A stretch of DNA of 64,000 nt from an uncultured bacterium (lineage in GTDB: Bacteria > Bacillota > Clostridia > Lachnospirales > Lachnospiraceae). How positions within the stretch are numbered: the stretch's first letter is position 1; each line of letters opens with the position of its first letter. The notes beneath the pieces were generated by a model. It searched no databases. It was not told the origin of the DNA and saw nothing but the letters and a program-made list of their open reading frames with translations. Shown here one piece after another: positions 1-7,585 of this stretch. The stretch lies in NCBI GenBank assembly GCA_905214875.1, contig CAJMNR010000020.1:1-64000 (forward strand), written 5' to 3'. Position numbers and translations under genes: made by a program.

Positions 1-51
1 GTCACACGGCTCGACCACACCTTTTCGGCGCGAGCACGGTTCACAATCGCA

Positions 52-477
52 TCATTTTACGTCATAGGTCTTATTGCCTTCTGCTACCGTAAACTCCCCT
101 ACGGTATATTCCTTCGTTAGCGAAACGGATTGTTCTCCCTTATCCTTAACGCTTTGTAAGAAGGTATGAAAGGAATCGATTGTTTCTACGCTGCCAAACT
201 GCCGCTCTTTAATATCTACGCCACTTCCCACATCTACCCGCTCATTTCCAATTGGAGTCGTAGGTGCGTTATCCCTTGTCGTAACCTTCGTTCCCAAAAT
301 GAATATACAGGCACATGCGGCGATGGATGCTGCCGTATAGAGTATTGGTTTTATATAGTTTGGTCGAGGCTTCTTTTCTTCAGTAAGCACTGCGTTATGT
401 ACCAGTTGTTTTGTTTCGTTAATTAACATGTTAGGGGCATGAATCTGGTCATAGGATTCTTGTATTCGTCGTTTCAT
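52..477 (-). CDS. Putative anti-sigma factor, single-pass membrane protein
   Basis: A 141-residue protein with a hydrophilic N-terminus, one membrane helix at about residues 42-61 and an extracytoplasmic C-terminal part. Its ATG overlaps the stop of the upstream ECF sigma factor by four bases (ATGA), so the two are translationally coupled. By position it should hold that sigma factor inactive at the membrane. No zinc-finger anti-sigma motif (HxxxCxxC) is visible, so the call rests on gene order and topology. The first 51 bases of the window, downstream of its stop, show nothing recognisable. Confidence 0.6.
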   Translation of the reverse strand: MKRRIQESYDQIHAPNMLINETKQLVHNAVLTEEKKPRPNYIKPILYTAASIAACACIFILGTKVTTRDNAPTTPIGNERVDVGSGVDIKERQFGSVETIDSFHTFLQSVKDKGEQSVSLTKEYTVGEFTVAEGNKTYDVK

Positions 478-965
478 TCGTACACGCCTCCCATACTGCC
501 TAATTCATTTTTTAACAGCTTCCTTGCTCTGGATAGCTGTGACTTGATCGTTGTTTCTTTTTGCGAGGTAATTTCCGCAATCTGTTTGATTGAGAGTTCC
601 TCATAATAAAACAAATATAGTACCGTCCGATATTTTTTCGGAAGCTTGTTCATATGTTCATAAAGATCTAGCTGCTCGTCCGTTTCAAATAAAAGACGTT
701 CTTCATCGCCCAGGGGTTCGGTATGTCGTCTCCACGCACTTGTCAAATTGCTCTTCGAACAATTGATGGTAACCCGTATGAGCCATGCCTTAATATGGTC
801 TTCATTTTGAAGCGTTGGCAAATATTTGACAAGTCGAAGGAATACTTCTTGAAACACATCCTGTGCATCGTGAATGTTTCGCATCTGGGTAAGCGCAACA
901 CGGTATACCATATCTGCGTATTTCTCGATAATTTGGTCGACTCGCCGTAATTCTTCTTCCTTCAT
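474..965 (-). CDS. ECF-type sigma-70 family RNA polymerase sigma factor
   Basis: A 163-residue sigma factor with only regions 2 and 4, typical of ECF/SigW-like factors. Region 2 spans about residues 10-75 (YADMVYRVALTQMRN, DAQDVFQEVF) and region 4 about residues 105-155 (LPKKYRTVLYLFYYEELS, then a helix-turn-helix ending in KSQLSRARKLLK). The ATG follows an AGGAGGG site. It is co-transcribed with the membrane anti-sigma factor downstream. It probably directs RNA polymerase to envelope-stress or extracellular-signal genes; no target can be read from the sequence. Confidence 0.92.
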   Translation of the reverse strand: MKEEELRRVDQIIEKYADMVYRVALTQMRNIHDAQDVFQEVFLRLVKYLPTLQNEDHIKAWLIRVTINCSKSNLTSAWRRHTEPLGDEERLLFETDEQLDLYEHMNKLPKKYRTVLYLFYYEELSIKQIAEITSQKETTIKSQLSRARKLLKNELGSMGGVYE

Positions 966-1026
966 TGTACCCTCCTATTTTCTATACAACAAGAATTTAT
1001 CATAAACAGGAGGATATTACAAGATT

Positions 1027-3537
1027 TTACTTCGTTAGATTAATTACTCCTAACCAGTAATAGCCTTTTAAAGTCGTTTTCATTTGCTGTGCTACGGATT
1101 GTGCAATCGTACTGAATTCTTCATCTGTAATTGTATATTCTGTACGTAATACAGATTGATTGTCTTTTTCTAATGTCTTGATGAACTGGTTTGCAATATC
1201 ATCTTTCGCAAAGTATTTGGAAGTATAGTGATAATACTCTTTGTCATCGGATTTACATGTATAGTCTGAAAGATTTTCATCCATAACGTAGCGTTTGTCT
1301 GCAGTAAGGACACCGTTGATTCCTTTATCTGAGATATTAAATAAAGCGTTGCTTATGATTTCGTTATCGTTATTCGTTGTATCGATGGTTTTCCACTCAT
1401 TGTCAATCTTTACGCGGTTCCATGCATGAGATAAGTTACCGTTTAATGTACCGGTCACTACGATGCTTTCTAATCCTGCTTCATCAGCAAGGACTTTAAA
1501 GGATCCTGCATAGCTGGCACATACGCCAACTCCTTTGACTAAGGTACCATAAGGAGTAAAGGAGTCTTGAAACTCATCGTCTACTGTCTTATAGTCGTAT
1601 TTCTTAGCATTTTCAAGTGCTGCATCGTCATAGGTAGCATTGGCACAAAGGTATTCGTTGATTGCCATTTCCTTATCTAAGTCACTCATGCCATCTTTAA
1701 TAATCTGTCCAATAATCTCTTTAGATTTTTTGATGACGGCATTTCGTTTCTCGTTCAGTGTTTCCGTGGAATTATAGTATTCAAAATGTAAGATGTGGTT
1801 TACTTCATCATAGGTAGCATTTTTAATTCCAAGAGATAGTGGATTCTGTAATTGTGCTTCTTGTACGGCATCTACTACTGTGTTTGTATTCATACTCTCT
1901 GTAAAGGAACTAATGTCCACAGTCTTAGCGGAGTTTAAAAGTGTTCTTGCAATATATTCACTAAGTGCGCTATTGGCAGTTACTTTCAGAGTCGTATTAC
2001 CAGTTAATGTGTTGTCTGGCTTTTGTGTCTGTTCTGGTGCAGGCGTTTCTTCTGGTGTTTGAGTTTCTGCTGGTGTTTGAGTTTCTGCAGGTGCAGTAGT
2101 TTGCTCTGGTGCATCAGTTTGTGTTGGTGCTTCAGTTTGTGTTGGGTTCGTGCTTTGTGCAGGAGTTGTTTCTGGTGTCTCTTCGTCTTCAATATCAACG
2201 TCTTGTTCTACGGAGCCACCTTTGTTCTTTAAGCCTTCCTGACGTTTCTTTAATGTATCTAAGTCTTCCTGTACATGAGAAGTATCTTTGAGTGCTACCG
2301 TATACTCTTTGAAGAATTTTGTCCCTGAAATCTGAGCCTTAATATGTAATTCAGTAAATAATGCAGCTTCTTTTAAGCTAGCGTTGTCAAAATCATAGTC
2401 TAGGATTCTTGGAGAAGTGGAACCATCACACATTGTGACATAGGCTTCTGCTGGCAAGCTTGTAATTGACTCACGGTATAAAGTATCCACATCTGCATCA
2501 TTTGCAGTATACGCTTGGCAGTTAGGAAGCTGTTTTGCATATTGGTTTACTGGATATAGGTTACTGATTGGTGAAGCACCTGTATCAGTTACGGCAATTA
2601 CTCCGATATAGTTTGGCATCGTTTCAAAATAGTCGCCATTCATGTTTTCCATGCCGCCTGCTAAATCGTCATCAGAAGTGATGAAGTTTCTAAACATTTC
2701 GTTCATAAGGCTTGCGGAAGAACCATCGTCATCCCCCATATTAGGTGCTGTCCAAGTCGTATCTGTCGTACGGCCAAATGCGGATGTAAAGCTGTTATAT
2801 CCGTCCTGCTCTGTCTTATTTACCGTAAATAAGATGTATTCGGTAGCGCCTTTTACTTCATCCCAGCTGATTACAGCTTCTCCATCTGCATTAGATGAAA
2901 ACCTTACCTTTGGAGCCTGTTTTAATTCTGATTTGATTTTTACAATATGTACGATTGGTTTATCTAATGTTTCCCCTGTTGTAGCATCACATTTTTGTAC
3001 AAGATAGAGTTGTTTTAAGTTTCCCCAGTTATCACATGTGTTGTCATCATAGAGATAGCTGCCGCTTAATCCATCCAGTGAAGTAGATCCACCCGTTGGT
3101 GCGAAGATTTCTGCAACACCGAAAGTTGGTGGTTCAATGACTAACTTCTTTGTATCCTGGTTGTAATCATAGCTGCATGAGAGTTTGTATTTTAAATCTT
3201 CATCCTGATAAATAGTTATGTAGTCCCTAACGTCAAAGTTCTCTTTTGCATTTGGATTAAAATCCAATGAAAATTCAAGTTTTTCTGCACGTTCCAGCGT
3301 CATGATATCATCCGCATAGTCTACGGTTGTATCTCCGTATTTTTCTCGTAACGAATCTAAGGAGATCGTATCGTTTGAACCACTGTTTACATTAATTGTC
3401 GTATCTGCACTGGCTGTGCTTTGTAGCTGCGTCTCAGAAGGTGATACTTCCGTTGGCGTCGATGAACATCCGGTTAGTAACATTGCGCTTGTAACTACAA
3501 GACAAATCCCTGTTTTTAAATACCTTTTCCCTATCAT
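1027..3537 (-). CDS. Large lipoprotein with transglutaminase-like domain
   Basis: 836 residues. The lipobox LLTGC places the lipidated Cys at residue 24, so the mature protein is anchored to the outer face of the membrane. A fibronectin-like strand region lies near residues 203-240. A Pro/Thr/Gln-rich linker covers about 455-517. A C-terminal transglutaminase-like domain carries a Cys-His-Asp triad: Cys near 668 (GVGVCASY), His near 704 (SHAWNRV) and Asp near 718 (IDTTNND). Such domains in clostridial surface proteins act as peptidases or crosslinking enzymes on cell-wall or extracellular proteins. The gene is monocistronic and runs toward the sigma operon. The substrate is unknown. Confidence 0.85.
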   Translation of the reverse strand: MIGKRYLKTGICLVVTSAMLLTGCSSTPTEVSPSETQLQSTASADTTINVNSGSNDTISLDSLREKYGDTTVDYADDIMTLERAEKLEFSLDFNPNAKENFDVRDYITIYQDEDLKYKLSCSYDYNQDTKKLVIEPPTFGVAEIFAPTGGSTSLDGLSGSYLYDDNTCDNWGNLKQLYLVQKCDATTGETLDKPIVHIVKIKSELKQAPKVRFSSNADGEAVISWDEVKGATEYILFTVNKTEQDGYNSFTSAFGRTTDTTWTAPNMGDDDGSSASLMNEMFRNFITSDDDLAGGMENMNGDYFETMPNYIGVIAVTDTGASPISNLYPVNQYAKQLPNCQAYTANDADVDTLYRESITSLPAEAYVTMCDGSTSPRILDYDFDNASLKEAALFTELHIKAQISGTKFFKEYTVALKDTSHVQEDLDTLKKRQEGLKNKGGSVEQDVDIEDEETPETTPAQSTNPTQTEAPTQTDAPEQTTAPAETQTPAETQTPEETPAPEQTQKPDNTLTGNTTLKVTANSALSEYIARTLLNSAKTVDISSFTESMNTNTVVDAVQEAQLQNPLSLGIKNATYDEVNHILHFEYYNSTETLNEKRNAVIKKSKEIIGQIIKDGMSDLDKEMAINEYLCANATYDDAALENAKKYDYKTVDDEFQDSFTPYGTLVKGVGVCASYAGSFKVLADEAGLESIVVTGTLNGNLSHAWNRVKIDNEWKTIDTTNNDNEIISNALFNISDKGINGVLTADKRYVMDENLSDYTCKSDDKEYYHYTSKYFAKDDIANQFIKTLEKDNQSVLRTEYTITDEEFSTIAQSVAQQMKTTLKGYYWLGVINLTK

Positions 3538-3650
3538 TTTAAATTACTCCTTTCGATATTGGCTTTTCTTGCCGTTCTGACACTAATACTTCGTATCCTT
3601 AAAAAAGGTTGCAAGAAAATAAAAATATTTTTTCCAAGACAAAGAAAAAG

Positions 3651-3686
3651 CCCCAGTATGTCAATTCCACGTTTGACATATTGGGG
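3651..3686 (-). terminator. Intrinsic terminator of the micro-ORF operon
   Basis: 14-base arms CCCCAGTATGTCAA and TTGACATATTGGGG pair around a short loop. On the minus strand the stem is followed by CTTTTTC. It ends two bases before the stop of the 53-codon ORF, which supports that ORF being transcribed. Confidence 0.85.
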
Positions 3687-3687
3687 G

Positions 3688-3849
3688 TCATTTTACTTGA
3701 TGTTGTTCGAATAAGAGCTGCTTTATTCCACTTCCAAGAATCTTTACTTGTTCATTGGGTACCACATAGTCTCTCGGTATCCGATGGGGAGATTCTTTAT
3801 TCGGATTCTCCATCGATGCATGAAACTGTTTTTGAATATCTTTTAGCAT
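3688..3849 (-). CDS. Micro-protein (53 aa), paralogue of the neighbouring 59-aa ORF
   Basis: An ORF of 53 codons with an AAAAGG ribosome-binding site about 8 bases before its ATG. An intrinsic terminator follows the stop directly. The central segment RDYVVPNEQVKILGSGI aligns with KDYVVSGEIPKALGSSL of the 59-aa ORF just upstream, so the two appear to be tandem paralogues of one small-protein family. There is no signal peptide and no membrane helix; the protein is hydrophilic. I do not recognise the family. It lies in the same transcription unit as the membrane protein at 4114-5079. Confidence 0.6.
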   Translation of the reverse strand: MLKDIQKQFHASMENPNKESPHRIPRDYVVPNEQVKILGSGIKQLLFEQHQVK

Positions 3850-3920
3850 CTTAACGACCTTTTCATTTTTTACTATATGATATTCTCTCCATAGAAATCG
3901 GTTCCTATTCGAACACTTTA

Positions 3921-4100
3921 TTAATAGGTGATTTTATTGCGGATGGCATTGTTACGATTACGGATCTGGTCTGCCAGACTGCTTCCTAACGCTTTTGGAA
4001 TCTCACCGCTAACAACATAGTCTTTATTAATCGTCCGCTCTTCATCTCTAGAAGTTGATTGGAATTCTTTTGAAAGCATATCCAGTGTACTTCTTCTCAT
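3921..4100 (-). CDS. Micro-protein (59 aa) with DYVV...LGS motif
   Basis: 59 codons, starting MRRSTLDML, preceded by a strong AGGAGGGG site 6-7 bases before the ATG. The ATG is 13 bases after the stop of the membrane protein gene, so the two form an operon. The central KDYVVSGEIPKALGSSL recurs in altered form in the next ORF (3688-3849). The protein is charged, soluble in appearance, and shows no cysteines, signal peptide or membrane helix. Function unknown; it could be a regulator or partner of the co-transcribed membrane protein. Confidence 0.65.
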   Translation of the reverse strand: MRRSTLDMLSKEFQSTSRDEERTINKDYVVSGEIPKALGSSLADQIRNRNNAIRNKITY

Positions 4101-4113
4101 ACTATCCCCTCCT

Positions 4114-5079
4114 TTAAGACTCGCCGATCAGTAAATATTTCGAGTATAAGGCTTCAAACACCTTTATGTACGCATAAATCAGTTTTCCTGTCTCGATGTC
4201 ATAGATTTCAGAAAATTCCATAACGATATAGCAGGAATTCGAAGTAAAGTTATGAAACGGTGCAAACTCATATTTGATATGGATGCCGTTCTCTACCCTT
4301 ATTATACCATATTCTTTATAGTTATGGTTTAATATTTTAATTTCACGATTTGCTAAGCCTACGATGTCTTTTAGATAATTTACATAGTTATTTACGTTAA
4401 ATACTTTAATTTCTACATGGTCTTTATCATTTACAAGGGAACTAAGTAACGTCTGCAGAACGTTTAAATACTTTTCCTCGGTAATTTCCGGACCTATTAC
4501 TTGGTTAGAATATAGGTAGTCAACGACCTTATCCAGCTCACCCAGTTCAAAATAAATATTTGACGTTAATTCCGTGCTGGTCTGCATAGCGCTAATACTA
4601 TTTTCTTCAATGACCTGTTCAAGTTCAATGCCTTCTTTGCCGATATTCTTGATTCGAACGCCGCCTGCGAGAAACTGATAAATGATCATTCCTATTAGAA
4701 AGAATAACAGAAAGTTTAATATGATGATATACTGCGATTGATTGATCCCGAAGATATTCTTTTCATAGGTAGCAAGATATCGTTCATAGCTTAATGCCAT
4801 ATAGATGGAAAAGGCAAAGAACAAAATGCTCCAGTACAGATATTTTAAATATTTCGTAATCCTGCTTTTTTCTACGCCAATTCGATTATATTCATAGTGA
4901 TAATATAGGACTAGAAACAGGGAGAAAATAAAGAGCAAGGCGCATATAATCATCACATTAAGCCAAAAGTGTGTCGGATGGAATATCAGGCAGGCAACAT
5001 ATCCTAACAGCAAGGATAACAGGTTGCTTAGCAGGATGCCGCCAAAGGCATCTCTTATGTACTTTAACTTTTCTTTGAT
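4114..5079 (-). CDS. Four-helix membrane protein with C-terminal cytoplasmic domain, unknown function
   Basis: Multi-pass protein with about four membrane helices in the first 140 residues, then a cytoplasmic alpha/beta domain of about 180 residues without a recognised motif. The reading frame is open up to 5085, and a good promoter (5110-5138) and RBS (5090-5096) demand a start near 5079. The only codon there is ATC, ten bases after the RBS, giving 321 residues beginning with (I/M)KEKLKYIRDAF. The first conventional start is a TTG at 5013 (299 residues), which has no RBS and would cut the first membrane helix. Two micro-ORFs follow in the operon. No family recognised. Confidence 0.6.
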   Translation of the reverse strand: MKEKLKYIRDAFGGILLSNLLSLLLGYVACLIFHPTHFWLNVMIICALLFIFSLFLVLYYHYEYNRIGVEKSRITKYLKYLYWSILFFAFSIYMALSYERYLATYEKNIFGINQSQYIIILNFLLFFLIGMIIYQFLAGGVRIKNIGKEGIELEQVIEENSISAMQTSTELTSNIYFELGELDKVVDYLYSNQVIGPEITEEKYLNVLQTLLSSLVNDKDHVEIKVFNVNNYVNYLKDIVGLANREIKILNHNYKEYGIIRVENGIHIKYEFAPFHNFTSNSCYIVMEFSEIYDIETGKLIYAYIKVFEALYSKYLLIGES

Positions 5080-5089
5080 AGGATTTCAG

Positions 5090-5138
5090 CTCCTTTCTTA
5101 TCTAATACAAGTATAAGACAATTGTCATTTTCTGTCCA
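5090..5138 (-). promoter_or_regulatory. Promoter and RBS of the membrane protein/micro-ORF operon
   Basis: Minus-strand TGGACA (5133-5138), a 17-bp spacer and TATACT (5110-5115). An AAAGGAG site follows at 5090-5096. Transcription would start near 5103, leaving a very short leader. Confidence 0.75.
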
Positions 5139-5224
5139 GTTTGACAATTCCTCGTTGCTGTAATGTAAGTGTTGTGATACACTTAGTAAAATTATAAAGA
5201 ACATAATGAAAGGATACATGATAG

Positions 5225-5857
5225 ATGAAATATATTTTATTTGATTTAGACGGTACATTGACAGATCCGAAAGAAGGAATCACCAAAAGCGTGCAATATG
5301 CATTAAAGAAATTCGGAATTGAGGCAAACTGTGATGATCTCCTTTGCTTTATCGGACCTCCTTTAGAAGACTCTTTTGTTGAGTACTATGGCTTTGAGCG
5401 GGAAAAGGCCAAATTAGCAGTGGACTATTACAGAGAACGCTTTAGTACCATCGGCCTGTTTGAAAACAGCGTGATTGATGGAATCCCAGAAGTCTTAAAA
5501 CAGCTAAAGGCCCGAAATATGGTATTGGCGGTAGCCACAAGCAAACCAACTGTATTTGCGACTCAGATTTGTGATAAATACGACTTGTCAAAGTATTTTG
5601 ATGTGATTCTTGGTAGTGAATTAGACGGTACTCGTGTAAAGAAACACGAAGTGATTGAGGACGTGTTACAAATGCTTCATTGTCCGTTAGAAGAAACTAT
5701 CATGATTGGTGACCGAAAACATGATATTATCGGTGCGAAGACTGTGGGAATTAAAAGTATCGGTGTCGAATTCGGTTATGCCGAAGAAGGCGAATTAAAA
5801 GAAGCTGGTGCTGATTTTATTATCGATACCCCGGCGCAATTATTAGAATGTTTATAA
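5225..5857 (+). CDS. HAD-superfamily phosphatase, phosphoglycolate phosphatase-like
   Basis: 210 residues with all HAD motifs: DLDGT at residues 7-11 (nucleophile Asp7, acid Asp9), a Thr/Ser motif in VATSKPT, a conserved Lys in KKHEVIED and the Mg-binding GDRKHD. The helical C1 cap between motifs I and II is the subclass-I type seen in Gph, PpaX and 5'-nucleotidases. It hydrolyses a small phosphomonoester in the cytoplasm; the substrate cannot be told. The ATG is preceded by AAAGGA. A TTGACA with a weak -10 lies upstream, near 5141-5170, divergent from the membrane-protein operon. A terminator follows. Confidence 0.85.
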   Translation: MKYILFDLDGTLTDPKEGITKSVQYALKKFGIEANCDDLLCFIGPPLEDSFVEYYGFEREKAKLAVDYYRERFSTIGLFENSVIDGIPEVLKQLKARNMVLAVATSKPTVFATQICDKYDLSKYFDVILGSELDGTRVKKHEVIEDVLQMLHCPLEETIMIGDRKHDIIGAKTVGIKSIGVEFGYAEEGELKEAGADFIIDTPAQLLECL

Positions 5858-5866
5858 AAGAAAAAA

Positions 5867-5898
5867 CAATAGAGTCGTTTGTGGCTCTATTGCTTTTT
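5867..5898 (+). terminator. Intrinsic terminator after HAD gene
   Basis: 8-bp stem CAATAGAG/CTCTATTG with a 10-base loop, followed by CTTTTT. Confidence 0.85.
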
Positions 5899-5920
5899 CC
5901 CGTTTTATAGTAAACGTTTC

Positions 5921-6349
5921 TTATTTTTCTTCAAGATCTTTTCCTGTAAATGCTAAAGGAAGAAGTTCTTCTAATGTGTGTTCTAAGTAGTCATCCACAT
6001 CTTTTGCGATGATTACCTTGAATGTCTTAAGATCACAGAATTCTGCCATTACTTGACGGCAAACGGCACATGGTGCACAGTAATCTCCTTCTCCAGGTTT
6101 TAGACCTTCTTTATTTCCAACAACAGCAATTGCTACAAAGTCTTTTCTTCCTTCTGAGACTGCTTTAAAAATCGCAGTTCTTTCTGCACAATTAGTTGGG
6201 GTAAAGGCTGCATTTTCAATATTACATCCCTGGTAGATGGTTCCATCTGCACAGAGTAACGCTGCACCAACGTTAAAGTTTGAATATGGTGTATAGCAGT
6301 ATTGTTGTGCTTCAAATGCTTTTTCAATTAATACTTTTCTATCGAACAT
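5921..6349 (-). CDS. cdd: Cytidine deaminase
   Basis: 142 residues, the usual length for the tetrameric CDA family. It converts cytidine and deoxycytidine to uridine in pyrimidine salvage. The zinc site is intact: Cys54 and the catalytic Glu56 in TNCAERTAIF, then Cys94 and Cys97 in APCAVCRQV. The frame is open to 6412, but that ATG lies inside the -10 box of a clear promoter (6412-6440), so the start is the ATG at 6349 (MFDRKVLIEKAF). Confidence 0.93.
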   Translation of the reverse strand: MFDRKVLIEKAFEAQQYCYTPYSNFNVGAALLCADGTIYQGCNIENAAFTPTNCAERTAIFKAVSEGRKDFVAIAVVGNKEGLKPGEGDYCAPCAVCRQVMAEFCDLKTFKVIIAKDVDDYLEHTLEELLPLAFTGKDLEEK

Positions 6350-6411
6350 ATAAATTTCCCCGATTCTTTTTGAACTCCCCGAAAAAATGTCATTTTTTTT
6401 GAGGGAAAGCA

Positions 6412-6440
6412 ATTATATCACATTAAATGTCATTTGTAAA
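6412..6440 (-). promoter_or_regulatory. Promoter of cytidine deaminase gene
   Basis: Minus-strand TTTACA (6435-6440), a 17-bp spacer and TATAAT (6412-6417). It gives a leader of about 55 bases and rules out the longer reading of cdd. Confidence 0.8.
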
Positions 6441-6441
6441 G

Positions 6442-6471
6442 AAAAAAAGGAGGAAAAATACCTCCTTTTTA
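6442..6471 (-). terminator. Intrinsic terminator after amidase gene
   Basis: Stem AAAAAGGAGG/CCTCCTTTTT with a 7-base loop just downstream of the amidase stop. The T-run lies on the minus strand, directly against the cdd promoter. Confidence 0.85.
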
Positions 6472-6481
6472 GATAGATACT

Positions 6482-7525
6482 TTATTTATATAGTTTGATC
6501 ATTTTATCCATTGTATTCGTGCCAAATTCTCCGTCTTTCGTAAGACCTAATTTGCCTTGCATCTTCATAAGGGCAGCTTTCGTCTTTGGACCGAAGTCGC
6601 CGTCAACATCCAGTTTCTTATTGTTTTGATCGGTGTATTTTAATTCGTTTAATCTTGTTTGCATCCATTTCGCAGAGTTAGCTTTACATCCTGTTTTGAT
6701 ATTGTGATTCGTTAACGCATTCTTAGTTGCAGGGCCATAGCTTCCGTCTACTGCAAGGCCTGTTTTATAATCTTTATTCAATGCAGTCTGTAATGCTTTT
6801 ACCATGGCTGATTTTGAAGCAATGCCAGAAGTTGTTTTTTTCGTGGTCGCCTTCTTCGTAGTAGTCTTTGTCGATGTTTTGCCTTCTGCTACATATTTGA
6901 TTCCAGCATATTCACAAATGCCTTTTGCAACTTCTACAGCACATTCTTTACAATACTCTACATTGGCCATCATATCCTGAGCTTCATGCTTATTCGTCAT
7001 AAATGCATATTCGTTCAAGATGGCAGCCTTTACACCGAGTCTTGAACAATTAATCATTGCAAAATTTGCACGCTTGATACCACGTTGTTTCTGTTTGGTT
7101 CCTTTGATCATCTGATTATAAACTTTAGTTGCCAGCTTTTTCGAGTCTCCATAGCTTGTCGTATGGTAGAATGTTTCAATGCCCTGACCATTGTTCCAAG
7201 TCGTTCCGTATGCATTAAAATGATTGGATACAGAGATATCACATTTGGCAGCCTTAATATTTTTCTGGCGTTGTGTTAAGGATATATCTGCGTCATTCGT
7301 TGCATTTGCATCATTCCAGCCACTTTTGTAAACTTGAATGCCACAACGTTTCAGTTCGATTGCAAGAAAATAGGAAACCATTACGTTTGCATAGTGCTCA
7401 CGGTAAGTCTCCCCTTTCTTAATCACTGTCCCGTTAGACATTTTCACATCCTTTGAGAATTTTACTGTTCTTTTTCCAGGAGTATTTGAGCCGTGACCAG
7501 CGTCTATTGCCACTTTAAATGCCAT
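6482..7525 (-). CDS. N-acetylmuramoyl-L-alanine amidase with two peptidoglycan-binding repeats
   Basis: 347 residues. Residues 4-213 form an Amidase_3 zinc hydrolase that cuts the amide between MurNAc and the stem peptide. Zinc ligands and catalytic residues are visible: His11 in AIDAGHGS, Glu in KKGETYREHYAN, His in SVSNHFNAYG and Glu in LNEYAFMTN. A Thr/Lys linker at about 218-240 is followed by two peptidoglycan-binding-like repeats (VDGSYGPATKNAL and VDGDFGPKTKAAL). There is no signal peptide, as in phage-type or sporulation lysins such as CwlC, which leave the cell by lysis. The ATG at 7525 has a GGGAG site 9 bases upstream; the TTG two codons earlier is too close to it. Confidence 0.9.
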   Translation of the reverse strand: MAFKVAIDAGHGSNTPGKRTVKFSKDVKMSNGTVIKKGETYREHYANVMVSYFLAIELKRCGIQVYKSGWNDANATNDADISLTQRQKNIKAAKCDISVSNHFNAYGTTWNNGQGIETFYHTTSYGDSKKLATKVYNQMIKGTKQKQRGIKRANFAMINCSRLGVKAAILNEYAFMTNKHEAQDMMANVEYCKECAVEVAKGICEYAGIKYVAEGKTSTKTTTKKATTKKTTSGIASKSAMVKALQTALNKDYKTGLAVDGSYGPATKNALTNHNIKTGCKANSAKWMQTRLNELKYTDQNNKKLDVDGDFGPKTKAALMKMQGKLGLTKDGEFGTNTMDKMIKLYK

Positions 7526-7585
7526 GTACAATCACTCCCTTCTCTATATTATATGCAAGTGAATAAAAAATGACATTTTTCAACA

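Noticed and set aside
3609..3854. Plus-strand open frame of 81 codons
   Set aside because: It has no RBS, runs through a minus-strand terminator and overlaps the minus-strand micro-ORF, which has better support.
5064..5258. Minus-strand 64-codon frame upstream of the membrane protein
   Set aside because: It crosses the start of the HAD gene and contains the minus-strand promoter and RBS of the membrane protein operon, so it cannot be translated from that transcript.
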